A stretch of DNA of 64,000 nt from Thelephora terrestris (Eukaryota > Basidiomycota > Agaricomycetes > Thelephorales > Thelephoraceae): contig WIUZ02000006.1 in assembly GCA_015956445.1 (NCBI GenBank), forward strand, positions 1,426,001-1,490,000, read 5' to 3'. This document shows positions 44,083 to 54,849 of this stretch, piece after piece. A program made the position numbers and the translations under genes. Below the pieces are notes generated by a model. The model was not told the origin of the DNA and ran no database searches. It saw only the letters and a list, made by a program, of their open reading frames with translations. Numbering within the stretch: the first letter of the stretch is position 1; every line of letters begins with the position of its first letter.

Positions 44083-44653
44083 ATGCCTCGCCTCCAACGA
44101 AAGCCAAAGGGCCCAGCGGTATGTCTCATGGTTCTCATTATCGCCCACAGCTAACTTGCGCGTTAGACACCGGGTGTTGTCGGTGGTTTCGTCTTCGGAT
44201 CTGTTTACGCTCGCCCGAGACGAGTGTCTTTCACATCGGTGGTTCCTCAGGGTGAGGGTTTTGACAACCCCCAATACATCAAGGTCGAGGAGAAGTTCTC
44301 GAAGAAGGTCAGACAAAGTCGTATCCACGACTGTATCGTGTTTGCCGGTCGCGACATCTTCCTCGTAAGCACCTATTGGGAAGGGGAAGGTGCCCTCAAC
44401 AGAGCCGTGGAGGCCGCATGCCCCGGCCTCGAGTGGCGGGGAGAGATCGCTGTCGTTCAGGCTGGGCGGTTCGTCACCTTCTACAAACGGTTTCAAAATT
44501 CATCGGCCGTGAGTAAGGTGGTTTCCAAGTGAGTTAACCGACCCAGTCATCTACGGGCGCTGCTGAGCGTCTTCATCTAGGTTCATCTCCGAGTACAAAT
44601 ACTGTGTCACTGTGGGGGATCCGCTCCCCACAAATATCGTGGCCTCTGTCTGA
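44083..44653 (+). CDS. Unknown small protein U1, arm 1
   Basis: Exon 1 is short (MPRLQRKPKGPA, 44083-44118), then a 48-bp GT-AG intron with a ctaac branch site. Exon 2 encodes TPGVVGGFVFGSVYARPRRV, VEEKFSKKVRQSRIHDCIVF and GEIAVVQAGRFVTFYKRFQN. A final intron (about 44530-44580) joins FISEYKYCVTVGDPLPTNIV, with the stop at 44653. About 155 residues, basic N-terminus, no signal peptide seen, no family recognised. It is first of three same-strand small genes (U1-U3) and is duplicated almost exactly in arm 2 (54279-54849). Confidence 0.55.
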
Positions 44654-44916
44654 TCTCTCATGTGGTACGTCCCGGATACAGTTCCATTCGGCGGGATGAG
44701 GCTCACATTGCTTTTGCTATGTTCAGATATGCTGTTGCCTCCCCGTTTTGACGATCACCATCCATTTCTGCCGCTTTCTTGTGCTCCCTACCTACTTTCT
44801 TCGTACCTACTTTCATCGTATCTAATCTCCTCTGCAATCATAATTTTGGATTCTTCCGTTGCCGTACCGTCCGCCATCTGCAAGAATCTTAATTCTAAAT
44901 TGATGCCAAAGCGCCG

Positions 44917-45641
44917 ATGCACGATCGCGCGCCCGTCTTCGTGACTTCTGAGTCTTCTATCACGTATCACGGAACCGTGACCCTCAAAGCGGAGCCACCA
45001 TGGGTGCGCATAAAATCCTCCCTCTCGATATGTTCTCCCCCATCCACCCATCCAGTCTTAGGCGTTGCCTGCATGCACAACGCTCAACCGCCCACAGTTA
45101 TCTACCTTCCCTCCTCAGGTGGACAAGGCGGCTCGAGGTTCGCCCCCGAAGTGAGTGTCTCTTTCCAGGGGATCCGGCAAGTCGCTGACTTGATTTTACC
45201 AGCTCGTTACTCGCAAGAGGTTCCCGTTCCGTCGCTATAGTTTCCAGGAGGACGGGAGTCTGGTCGTGAGGGTTAAACACCTGAATCGAGATGGGTGAGT
45301 TTCCCGCCTTACATCGGTCTCCTGTTCTGAGAACCCCATCGCACAGGCGTCCCTGTCCGTACACGAAGCCTGCGGTGAGATTCGACACCCCTCCAACTGG
45401 ATCTCATGCCACCCCGTTACCCGACTTCGAACCCAGGTCCATCCCCCCAACCTTGACATCAACTTCGGCTTCCACCGTTGAACTCTTGAAGAATTTGGTT
45501 CCTGCACTCGTCGAAGACCCCTCCTCCTTCGAGGAATCTATTTCTTCCATTTGCGCTGCGCACAACGTCGACAGGACCGTCATATCTACCTTGATGCAAG
45601 CAGCAAAGCGTAGATCCTCGAGTCGTCCACCCGGACAGTGA
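44917..45641 (+). CDS. Unknown small protein U2, arm 1
   Basis: Start MHDRAPVFVTSESSITYHGT. A short intron after RFAPE (about 45151-45202) joins LVTRKRFPFRRYSFQEDGSL, and a second (45295-45348) joins RPCPYTKPAVRFDTPPTGSH. The last exon carries ELLKNLVPALVEDPSSFEES and VDRTVISTLMQAAKRRSSSR and ends at 45641. About 240 residues. The region before the first intron looks beta-rich (alternating hydrophobic pattern) and the C-terminus is helical. Family not recognised. Its intron positions keep frame in both arms. Confidence 0.55.
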
Positions 45642-45704
45642 GCGATATGTTTTATTATTTCCTTTTCCACAGTACGCTGAGACATCCGCTCAAGCACTCG
45701 AACC

Positions 45705-46112
45705 ATGGACCGGTCAACCCCTTTCGTCGTTTCATCATCCACATCTACCCCCGTGGCCGCCACCGTTTCTTTGGTTCCCTTCAAGCACGAGCGGCCATTC
45801 CCATCTGGACACCGTGGGGCGACCATCTGGTATTCCACGCAGTCTTATTCTGATGTCTTAGGACCTCCGAGTGGTATACCAGGGATTGCCGGCAACCTAT
45901 ACATCCACAAGAATCTTTCTACATCAACCCAACAGATCTGGCTTTTTGACAGGGATGCCCGATGGATTACCGTCTCTGGTGTCGCGAAGGCCATTCACCC
46001 TACCATCGTTGATCGGGTGCTGAGCATCAGATCTGACGGGTCGCCGAATTGGGTCACTACCACAGGCTTCACGAATGTGCAAAGCCGTCTCAAAACTAGA
46101 ACAGACGTCTGA
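45705..46112 (+). CDS. Unknown small protein U3, arm 1 allele
   Basis: An intronless frame of 135 codons, MDRSTPFVVSSSTSTPVAAT to RLKTRTDV, with GNLYIHKNLSTSTQQIWLFD and AIHPTIVDRVLSIRSDGSPN. Only the first few codons lie in the near-identical duplication; beyond them the arm 2 counterpart (52823-53227) is a clearly diverged paralog that keeps the pattern GDLYVHNN...VHHPVITDRVLSMRANGTPS. No signal peptide, no known domain. Confidence 0.55.
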   Translation: MDRSTPFVVSSSTSTPVAATVSLVPFKHERPFPSGHRGATIWYSTQSYSDVLGPPSGIPGIAGNLYIHKNLSTSTQQIWLFDRDARWITVSGVAKAIHPTIVDRVLSIRSDGSPNWVTTTGFTNVQSRLKTRTDV

Positions 46113-46266
46113 TGATTCTCCCCTGGACAAAGGGACAACACTACTTTCGTTGCCGGCGTAGAACATTTTCGTACTCGTGTTTGTATCGTCGCATCATGTC
46201 GTTGTAAGAGCTGTAATTCCAGTGGGATTTATGTAATATTTTCTTCAACCCTGCAATCACAAAAAG

Positions 46267-46289
46267 CCCACCGACCGTTGGTCGGTGGG
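46267..46289. other. Perfect 10-bp hairpin in intergenic DNA
   Basis: cccaccgacc-gtt-ggtcggtggg, flanked by aaaaag and a downstream tttt run, 155 bp after the U3 stop. It could form an RNA or cruciform hairpin; its role is unknown. Confidence 0.6.
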
Positions 46290-46754
46290 AGGATTTTCAA
46301 ATTTACCTATTCTACTTGCGCAAAGCTTACAGCGGGAGTCCATTTTTCAAAATGGCCCCAAATTGTCGGATCCAGTCACACCCAAAGGTCACCGGTCACA
46401 GGCGGTAGATTTTCGGGTCGAATAGATATTCTTTAGAAAGTTGCCGCATCATCGATATCGCTGCCGCAGATATCTTGCGTCCAGATGTTGTGCGTTCGAA
46501 CCTGAACCCCCCCCCTCATCGACGCAGCACGATGAATACCCTAATTTCCAGCTGCACGCTGAACTATCGACTGCCGCTGTAACCACACGCTTCTACCGAT
46601 CATCTAGTGGCACAGCCGTGCGCCCCTGGACCTTTGCAACAAAGTCCCTTTGACGAAGCCACCTCGATAGGTTTAAAAGAGATGCGGCTTGCCCCTCCCT
46701 CCCCAAGAACTCCTCACACCCTCACACCCTCATTCTCATCCAACCCTGCCTACT

Positions 46755-47920
46755 ATGACATCTCGCAAGGATCGCGTTCGCCAACACTTCGCAGCATCTA
46801 TGAGCAAGCAAGAAGGTAGCTCACCAACCGAGCACCACCCCATCCTTGGACCCACTCGCCCCGTTCTCGATCGGGCCCAGGAAATAAAGGCGAAACAGCT
46901 GGAGGAGGTGAGTGCCCACCCTGAATCCAAGATTTGGGATACGAATCGATAGTCGTTCAGGACTTCAACACTGTCAGGCGGGGTTTCATCAAACTCCGTG
47001 ATAAGTACACCCAATCAACCACGACAATCTCCACCTTGGAAACTGAGCTTAGCGCCTCTCAGGGCGAATCTGAGCAATTGAGAGCTCAGATTGCCGCATT
47101 GCGAGAGGAGTTAAGGGCACAACACGAGGCGACGACGGCGGCCGGGATCGCCGCTGCGACTTCTACCCGTACAGTGCGTTTGTTTGAGTTTGATTGATCT
47201 CCACCTTCGCTTTGTTTACTGATGGACTTCTAGGAGGTGCGCTCAAGCAGACCGCTGTTTGCCCGCCGACCAACTCATTTTTTCTTTTAGATACTTACCG
47301 AGCTTACCGAGAAGGTTAAGTGCATGGTGTGCCTTGAGGTCTGTGGAAATCCGTATAGGTACGCCTTCTCTTGTAGCCTTTTTATCGGATAACGACTGAA
47401 CTACTGTAGCATGGACTGCAGACATGCCTTCTGCGGACCGTGCATCGCAAGTTGGTTCGCTACAGTACACAACAGCACCTGTCCCGAATGCCGTACCGCG
47501 TGTGTAGGATATCCACAACGCGATTTCGCCCTCCGGGGTGTCATTCAGATGGTTCACTCTGGCCTGGAACAAGGTGTGTCGACCTACGAGAACTTTGATC
47601 CTGCAATCTTCGTCCAGATCTATTCCATGATAGAAGTATGTAGGGCCAGTAGCTTCTCAGCTGCAGAGAAGCAGGCTTTCTGGGCGCCGATGATAGCGGA
47701 GATACAACGGATGCGTGGTGTCGTGATTTCGGACGACGTCAACGGCGGGGCCAGTAGCAATGTCAATGATCCCATCAACGTCGATAACATGCCTGGCAAC
47801 GGCGCGGATAATCCCATCGACGTTGACGTCGAGATGGGGGGAGATGTTGAAGGCTCGGTTTGGGAAGGGGGTTCAGGGGTTGATTCCGGGGAAAGCGAGA
47901 GCGAAACGGATGGTGTATAG
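46755..47920 (+). CDS. RING-finger protein with N-terminal coiled coil
   Basis: Start MTSRKDRVRQHFAASMSKQE. An intron (about 46909-46972) joins DFNTVRRGFIKLRDKYTQST to a heptad-like coiled coil (SASQGESEQLRAQIAALREE). After one or two further introns the C3HC4 RING appears: CMVCLEVC, then across a 51-bp intron MDCRHAFCGPCIASWF and STCPECRTAC. RING domains of this kind recruit ubiquitin-conjugating enzymes, so an E3 ubiquitin ligase is the natural call. A helical segment (FDPAIFVQIYSMIEVCRASS) and a long acidic tail rich in Asp, Asn and Gly (NVDNMPGNGADNPIDVDVEM) follow. It lies in the loop between the inverted arms and appears intact. Confidence 0.75.
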
Positions 47921-48282
47921 ATGACCTCCTTCTACTAATTTTTCTTGTAATGACGGGCTGCTAGACAGCTCACTGTTTTAATTATGAATCGCCTGTGTAT
48001 TTTCTTCGATACTGTCACAAAGGATTTTTTCTTATCCTCGGCGGGAGTGTGACCCTGTGTAACACATACAATAAGGGGGACAACCACGGCAAGGCAGAAT
48101 CAATACGGGTAAAAGCAACTCTAAGTATATAGGGGATTTGGGTCGTTGCGCCAGTCTGGACAGAGAAAAACGAGCCCCACGACTGTATCGTAGGGATTAC
48201 GATTTAAACATCTTGCCTCACATTCGTTTCAATGTATCTCGCAAGCCCCAACAAGAAATCCCTCCACCTCTGGATCCAGAAA
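47921..48282. other. Convergent 3' intergenic region
   Basis: Between the plus-strand RING gene and the minus-strand WD40 gene. AT-rich with tttt runs suitable for 3' end formation; no gene seen. Confidence 0.4.
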
Positions 48283-49766
48283 CTACTGTGTGTGGCGATA
48301 AAAAAACAGCATAATGACAAAAATCCAGCGCAGATGCTTAACACAAGCGAGAGCCTGGGGCCGGACTGCAACAAGATGAGCTTCGGTAAGGCAATTACAG
48401 ATCAGGATAGGTGTTACGTGGGCTGGCCGGGGCTCCTGGCTTGGGGGGACCGGGGGCCGGGGAGGTGATGACCGTTGCACCGGAAGAGATGCCCACACCT
48501 TGATGGTGGTGTCGGAACCTCGCTCCGACACACCAGCTGCTATGATTTGACTCCCATCTGCAGTTGTGCACGAGTCCTGCCGGAGGTCAGAAAGAAAACC
48601 CAGCCAGTCAGATGCACGCACAACTGCCTGTATAAGATCCCCTGCACAGGTGGTATACAATCAACCGCACAAAACAAACAGGAAAGAGCCTGAAAGCTGA
48701 CCATCGTGAGACAACACCTGGAGAGTCTCGCAGGAACGGGAATCCAGGACTCGCACGCTTCCAGAGGTCCCACCAACGATCACAGCGCTGCCATCACTAC
48801 TGTATAGCACAGGGACCAGGGCGTTGCTCTGCTGGTTGATAGGGCAAGGTACCGAGTGGCTGAGTGTGCAGTTTGCAATGGAATAGAAATCGAGTCCGTC
48901 AAACAAGTTGGAGACGACGATGTGTTTCTCTCCTGGCGAAATTGCAGACCACCCGCTGCAAGTAAAGATTGCGCTTGAGCGTTGCACAATGTGATTGCAC
49001 ATTGAAACACGTACAGGCTGCAGGATCGTGGTACGATATTCCACAAAACACTCATCGAAGCTACGTCCCAGCAACTGTCGTTTGGTTAGGATGGCCTTGT
49101 CTAGACACAACAAACAACCTACACGATTCCATGGTCCATGTATGCAACAACGAGTCGGCCATCTTTCATGAAGTGGAGCACGCGCGGGCAGGGGGCCGGA
49201 AGACCCTCGGTGAATTCTGGAGGGCTAGGCATCGTTCGATTATTTTCCCAATATGCTGCACCCGTTTCCTTCATTAAAACATAACGGCAAAAACACAAGA
49301 AAACATACAAAGTGTCCTCTGGTCAAGAAGGGTGACTTCGCGGCCGTGACCAATCGCCAATATATGACCAAGGTCATTGATAGAGATACAGTGGATGGGA
49401 CCATCAAACGTGTCCGCCCAAACACCGTGTTCCGAACGATCCTGTTTGGAGGGTAAATTACTGAGCGTCGCAACTATGAGCCAGCCTCACCAGATCGCTT
49501 TCACCAATATGAACCGTGAGCGTTGCCCCGCTGGCAAATCCACAAACCAGCGTCACCGGGAAGGTGGGATCCCATAGAAGTGCAGTCACAGGCGATACAT
49601 TTACAAGTGTTTTCACAGTCTCCCAGGATTCCGTGGCAGTGACCAGAACCACACCGCTTTCACTCCCGCTAGCGAGATATTCACCATCGGGGGAGAAAAG
49701 AACGACCGTAATTGAGCTTGTGTGTCCGGTGAGCGTCTCCGCGATCTCATACTTGGGAGAGAACAT
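48283..49766 (-). CDS. WD40-repeat protein
   Basis: Start MFSPKYEIAETLTGHTSSIT at 49766. The first exon gives a textbook WD40 blade (GHTSSITVVLFSPDGEYLAS, GSESGVVLVTATESWETVKT). Later exons encode LLWDPTFPVTLVCGFASGAT, SGWSAISPGEKHIVVSNLFD, VPVLYSSDGSAVIVGGTSGS with VRVLDSRSCETLQVL, and DGSQIIAAGVSERGSDTTIK with VWASLP. This matches a seven-bladed propeller split by short introns. The C-terminus is Pro-rich followed by a hydrophobic end. No catalytic or NACHT domain precedes it, so it is a stand-alone propeller, probably a protein-binding scaffold. Introns lie near 49450, 49310, 49120 and 48690 (approximate). Confidence 0.7.
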
Positions 49767-49944
49767 CGGAAAAGAGAAAGGGGGATCGATAAAGTTGTCA
49801 CGGAATGGGTAAACGAGTTTGGCGAGAGACGTTTCAACCGATTATCGTGTCGTGGAAGAATCATTTGAAATTTGAAGAGGTGTGATGAAGTGCCGAAGCG
49901 CCTGAGTTGTACATGAGGCACAACACATGTTGGCCATGAGAAAT

Positions 49945-50395
49945 CTACAGTAGTTTTACAGGCTGTTTACCCCAGCAGCGAGGATGGACTTGTTCCAAAT
50001 GGTCCAACATCACTCGCAAATTGTCCAACCCGATGATTTTGGGTACTCCCGTGATCTTACTAAAGATCCGAACCTTCAGCCTTGTCTCAGGGGAGAGTGA
50101 GTGGAAGGTATACGTACCCACACATGGTGCAGACACGGCTGCCTTCTTTCTCCGGAATAAACCGATCAACGAGGACAAGGAAAGGCGTGTGTTCCCCATT
50201 CAAGTCGCCGTCTCCTGGGAGTTTTGTCCTTTCATAACTCGTTTCCCACGTGAGGACCGGCCGATCAGAATCAGGTTCAGTGGACGGATAACGAAGGTCA
50301 GGCGGAGGAAGGACATCGAGGATATGGGACACCTGTATCTTTATGTTAGCGTGGAGATGGGCATGTGAAGGTAATAGACGTGCAAAATCCGACAA
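49945..50395 (-). CDS. Unknown small protein with a possible C2H2-like motif
   Basis: The frame 50087-50395 (MSDFARLLPSHAHLHANIKI, then VLTWETSYERTKLP and FLVLVDRFIPEKEGSRVCTM) probably joins, by an intron that starts at gtacgtataccttcc, to a block ending at 49945 with DNLRVMLDHLEQVHPRCWG. CTMC and HLEQVH together would make a C2H2-like spacing, but this depends on an uncertain splice. No other evidence of function. Confidence 0.35.
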
Positions 50396-50455
50396 GTCAG
50401 AACGAGAAGTAATGGCGGTCTGTGAAATTCAATCAACTGCAAGCATGGTGCAAGT

Positions 50456-51883
50456 CTAGGTGTTCGGACGTACAGGACTTCCTGGAACTGGAGAAGAGTT
50501 GACGTGGCTAACAAGTTTGGTCACCGGAGCCTTAGTATGATCGAGTGCACTGTCAGCGGCCTGCAAGTGTGGTGTGAGATAGTTGGAGGGGCAGCGGCAC
50601 AAAGGGAAGGAGGGGAGTGGGCTCACCGAATTGATCGAGTCAAGCGGGAGAAATTTAGAAGTTTGGTTCGAGCAACTGTGAGCCTGTAACTGCAGGCTCA
50701 GTGTAAGAAATACGCCGGGAGGATGGGGGTACCCACGGGATTGGCCAAGACAGAGGAAGGAGGTTTGGAATGCTTTGGCATAACCTGTAAACATTGAGAA
50801 TGTAGGTAACGAATGACGAGGGGAACCTACTGATGGAGGTTTATTTGTGGGCGGAACCTGGAAATAGACAATCTGTGTAGGGTAGGACAAGATTAATTCA
50901 AGCACACATACCACATGGGGTGATACTTCAATGCGTGTATGCACAGCATCAATAACAAGCTTTTGAAGATTATAACGCGTCGCAGCGTGAGAGGCGACAA
51001 GTTGGCAATACCAGTTCTCGAGTCGGATGTGCTCTGGCATGACCTTCAGGTATTGCCCAGCGTGTGAACCACGGATCGAGGTAAGATGGGAGTCAATCAA
51101 GACCCTACGGCGATCTTCCAGAAGGCAAAGGTTTGCGCCAAAGGCGACTTTTCGGCTTTGCGCATCCTTCTCTGTATCCGTCGCCGACTTGGCGTGTAGC
51201 TTGTGGAGGTATTGGTGGTGTTGTAAAGACCGGAGTTGTAGTTTTAACTTCTGCTGCTCGGTCTGCAACCTTTTCACCGTGTTCCTGGCGGTCTGATACT
51301 GAGATCTCAAAGACGGAGAAACTTGAGGCAGTCTGACGATGAAGTCGGAACTAAAACCGTTGTGTATTAATAAGTGGCAGCTAGAGCCGGTGACGAACCT
51401 ACCCGTGAGTTAGAGCATGAACATAGGACTGCGCTATCCCTTCTCCATGGGGGACGCCTTGGTTAAATGGTGCCTGACTGCAACAAATTCAGAGAGAGGA
51501 GAAAAGCAGAACCAACTTACGTACCGATTAATGGCATGGACATTGATTGGCTGCGACAAGCCAGGGCTAAGTATCGACTCTCGAATCGGACTGTGAAAGA
51601 AAGTTGTCCGATAGTAAGTATCAGGGTGGGAACCAACTCACGGTGTGGCAACAGTGCTGGGTAATAACACAAGTAAGGCTCTGGACATGACCATTGTGGG
51701 AGGAAAAACCACTCACATGTCACCGTCAACGTCGAAGGCGATCCTAGATGTATCCATAGCGCTGCTGCTCTCCGACATCAGATGGTCAATGTCGTTGTTG
51801 AGTCTGGAAGGAAATGTTAAAGAGAATGCTGTGGCTGAAGGTGGTGTTGTCGAGACTCACGTATCGCGATGGGTTGAGTCCAT
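50456..51883 (-). CDS. Unknown coiled-coil protein
   Basis: Start MDSTHRDT at 51883, followed by a GT-AG intron and LNNDIDHLMSESSSAMDTSR. Several very short exons follow before the main block (50456-51310), which opens with the heptad-rich TVKRLQTEQQKLKLQLRSLQ and continues GANLCLLEDRRRVLIDSHLT and ENWYCQLVASHAATRYNLQK. The C-terminal part is Ser/Pro-rich (ending SPVPGSPVRPNT). The exon phases near 51340-51720 are uncertain. It could be continuous with the small gene at 49945. No family recognised; the coiled coil suggests oligomerisation. Confidence 0.45.
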
Positions 51884-51924
51884 TTCTGGGGTTGCACTAG
51901 GAGGAAACTGAGCGAGAGAAGCGA

Positions 51925-52820
51925 TAGAGGATGTTGGTAGATGGGAGGACGAGAGGCAAAACGAGAGGTGTGGGCTATTTATCCTCGCGACCGAGAGGCG
52001 AAACGAGAGGCGTGGGCTGGTTATCCTCGCGACCACGTGGGTGTCAAAAGGTCAAAGGTTTCGGAAAAGCACGACGAGGAATAGGGTATGCAGCACGACG
52101 AGCAATAGGGTACACAAGGGTGCCGCTCGAAAAATGAGCGTCCTTCATGAGGAACCGTGGTGCGGCCGGGCGTCCCACGGAGTGCAAGATGTTAAGAGTC
52201 AGATCGAGAGTTGGAGAGAAAAAACATGCCAGGACACTATCCCTCCTCGTTTCGTGTTGAAATGAAAGGTCTTGATTCGTAGACGCCGAATTCGTAGACG
52301 CCGAGTGCATAGGTCACCAGCTGCGCGACCGAGGACCTTGATTCTTGATTCTTCACCCTCTTCCCCTTACGTCCCTAAACCTCTCTTTAGTCAGCTTACA
52401 AGCCGCTGACCTCAAGGGAAGGCACCACCTTTGAAAGATATCCACGTCGGAGAGCGATTTTGGGTGCATTGTATCGAGGTCGCGATAGATGTGCCAGCCA
52501 CGAACTCAAAATTTCGCGGGGCTGTAATCGCGAGATGGGATTAGCTCGCGGACTAAGAGGGTCATTTTTTGAGAGCACTCACGCGTTGGCAAAGCCGGCG
52601 ATTGGATTCTGGATGAGACGATGAGCACCGACAGGGAAAAAAACGTGTCAGACGCTGCCGAAGAAGCCGGCTGCTTACCTAACCTGACTTTGTTCAGGAT
52701 TGGGCGAACTTGTTGCATTTTTACAAAATAGGATTGATAGTTACAGTGGAAAACCCGCCCACTTTTTAAGACATATAGAAAACATAAGACGTGAAAAACA
52801 GACAGTTCACATAATACTCC
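51925..52820. repeat. Noncoding region with short direct repeats
   Basis: About 47 bp is repeated in tandem (gagaggc.aaacgagaggtgtgggct...ttatcctcgcgacc, 51950-52032), followed by repeats of gcacgacgag.aatagggta (52066-52111) and of attcgtagacgccga (52275-52305). No gene recognised up to 52822. Confidence 0.6.
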
Positions 52821-52822
52821 AG

Positions 52823-53227
52823 CTACTCAGCAACCTTCGCTTTCTCTTTGCGTCCCTTGATTGTAGTGTAGTTCGCTGCAGTGATCCAACTCGGCGTTCC
52901 ATTTGCTCGCATGCTTAGAACCCTATCAGTAATGACGGGGTGATGGACTTTATCCCCAACGTCCACGAAAGCCCAAGTTTCGTCGAGCCCATATAGCCAT
53001 ACATTGTATGAGGCTTCAGCTCGATTGTTGTGTACATACAGGTCGCCAACGTTGGGATCGAGGTCAGGAGGCGGGCTGCAGAGGTCTTTGAGGGAGTGGG
53101 AGCTATACCAAGCAGTGATGCCGGGGGAACCGGAAGGAAAGGGACGTTCCTGTTTGATGGGGGAAACGGTGGTGGCCGCGGGGGTGGATGTGGATGATGA
53201 AGCGACGAAAGGGGTTGACCGGTCCAT
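52823..53227 (-). CDS. Unknown small protein U3, arm 2 allele (diverged paralog)
   Basis: An intronless frame of 134 codons, MDRSTPFVASSSTSTPAATT to RKEKAKVAE. It keeps the layout of the arm 1 protein (45705-46112): GDLYVHNNRAEASYNVWLYG, then VHHPVITDRVLSMRANGTPS and WITAANYT. Roughly half the residues differ, while the neighbouring U1 and U2 are nearly identical between arms. Function unknown. Confidence 0.55.
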   Translation of the reverse strand: MDRSTPFVASSSTSTPAATTVSPIKQERPFPSGSPGITAWYSSHSLKDLCSPPPDLDPNVGDLYVHNNRAEASYNVWLYGLDETWAFVDVGDKVHHPVITDRVLSMRANGTPSWITAANYTTIKGRKEKAKVAE

Positions 53228-53290
53228 GGTTCGAGTGCTTGAGCGGATGTCTCAGCGTACTGTGGAAAAGGAAATAATAAAACATATCGC

Positions 53291-54015
53291 TCACTGTCCG
53301 GGTGGACGACTCGAGGATCTACGCTTTGCTGCTTGCATCAAGGTAGATATGACGGTCCTGTCGATGTTGTGCGCAGCGCAAATGGAAGAAATAGATTCCT
53401 CGAAGGAGGAGGGGTCTTCGACGAGTGCAGGAACCAAATTCTTCAAGAGTTCAACGGTGGAAGCCGAAGTTGATGTCAAGGTTGGGGGGATGGACCTGGG
53501 TTCGAAGTCGGGTAACGGGGTGGCATGAGATCCAGTTGGAGGGGTGTCGAATCTCACCGCAGGCTTCGTGTACGGACAGGGACGCCTGTGCGATGGGGTT
53601 CTCAGAACAGGAGACCGATGTAAGGCGGGAAACTCACCCATCTCGATTCAGGTGTTTAACCCTCACGACCAGACTCCCGTCCTCCTGGAAACTATAGCGA
53701 CGGAACGGGAACCTCTTGCGAGTAACGAGCTGGTAAAATCAAGTCAGCGACTTGCCGGATCCCCTGGAAAGAGACACTCACTTCGGGGGCGAACCTCGAG
53801 CCGCCTTGTCCACCTGAGGAGGGAAGGTAGATAACTGTGGGCGGTTGAGCGTTGTGCATGCAGGCAACGCCTAAGACTGGATGGGTGGATGGGGGAGAAC
53901 ATATCGAGAGGGAGGATTTTATGCGCACCCATGGTGGCTCCGCTTTGAGGGTCACGGTTCCGTGATACGTGATAGAAGACTCAGAAGTCACGAAGACGGG
54001 CGCGCGATCGTGCAT
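53291..54015 (-). CDS. Unknown small protein U2, arm 2
   Basis: Mirror copy of 44917-45641 with the same introns. One residue differs (Ile for Val in the segment ending DRTVISTLMQAAKRR). See arm 1 for domain remarks. Confidence 0.55.
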
Positions 54016-54278
54016 CGGCGCTTTGGCATCAATTTAGAATTAAGATTCTTGCAGATGGCGGACGGTACGGCAACGGAAGAATCCAAAATTATGATTGCAG
54101 AGGAGATTAGATACGATGAAAGTAGGTACGAAGAAAGTAGGTAGGGAGCACAAGAAAGCGGCAGAAATGGATGGTGATCGTCAAAACGGGGAGGCAACAG
54201 CATATCTGAACATAGCAAAAGCAATGTGAGCCTCATCCCGCCGAATGGAACTGTATCCGGGACGTACCACATGAGAGA

Positions 54279-54849
54279 TCAGACAGAGGCCACGATATTT
54301 GTGGGGAGCGGATCCCCCACAGTGACACAGTATTTGTACTCGGAGATGAACCTAGATGAAGACGCTCAGCAGCGCCCGTAGATGACTGGGTCGGTTAACT
54401 CACTTGGAAACCACCTTACTCACGGCCGATGAATTTTGAAACCGTTTGTAGAAGGTGACGAACCGCCCAGCCTGAACGACAGCGATCTCTCCCCGCCACT
54501 CGAGGCCGGGGCATGCGGCCTCCACGGCTCTGTTGAGGGCACCTTCCCCTTCCCAATAGGTGCTTACGAGGAAGATGTCGCGACCGGCAAACACGATACA
54601 GTCGTGGATACGACTTTGTCTGACCTTCTTCGAGAACTTCTCCTCGACCTTGATGTATTGGGGGTTGTCAAAACCCTCACCCTGAGGAACCACCGATGTG
54701 AAAGACACTCGTCTCGGGCGAGCGTAAACAGATCCGAAGACGAAACCACCGACAACACCCGGTGTCTAACGCGCAAGTTAGCTGTGGGCGATAATGAGAA
54801 CCATGAGACATACCGCTGGGCCCTTTGGCTTTCGTTGGAGGCGAGGCAT
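54279..54849 (-). CDS. Unknown small protein U1, arm 2
   Basis: Mirror copy of 44083-44653, identical in translation as far as compared, with the same three exons. Confidence 0.55.

Larger units (their letters stand above)
43068..45729 (+). repeat. Inverted duplication, arm 1 (about 2.66 kb)
   Basis: Every position p here pairs with position 98932 - p in arm 2 (53203-55864) on the opposite strand. Matching frames are identical apart from two substitutions I noticed (one near 43505, one near 45570). On the right, similarity fades from about 45729 inside the 45705 gene; on the left it stops near 43068. Confidence 0.9.

Noticed and set aside
47620-47817. Minus-strand frame over the RING gene
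   Set aside because: Antisense shadow of the acidic tail exon.
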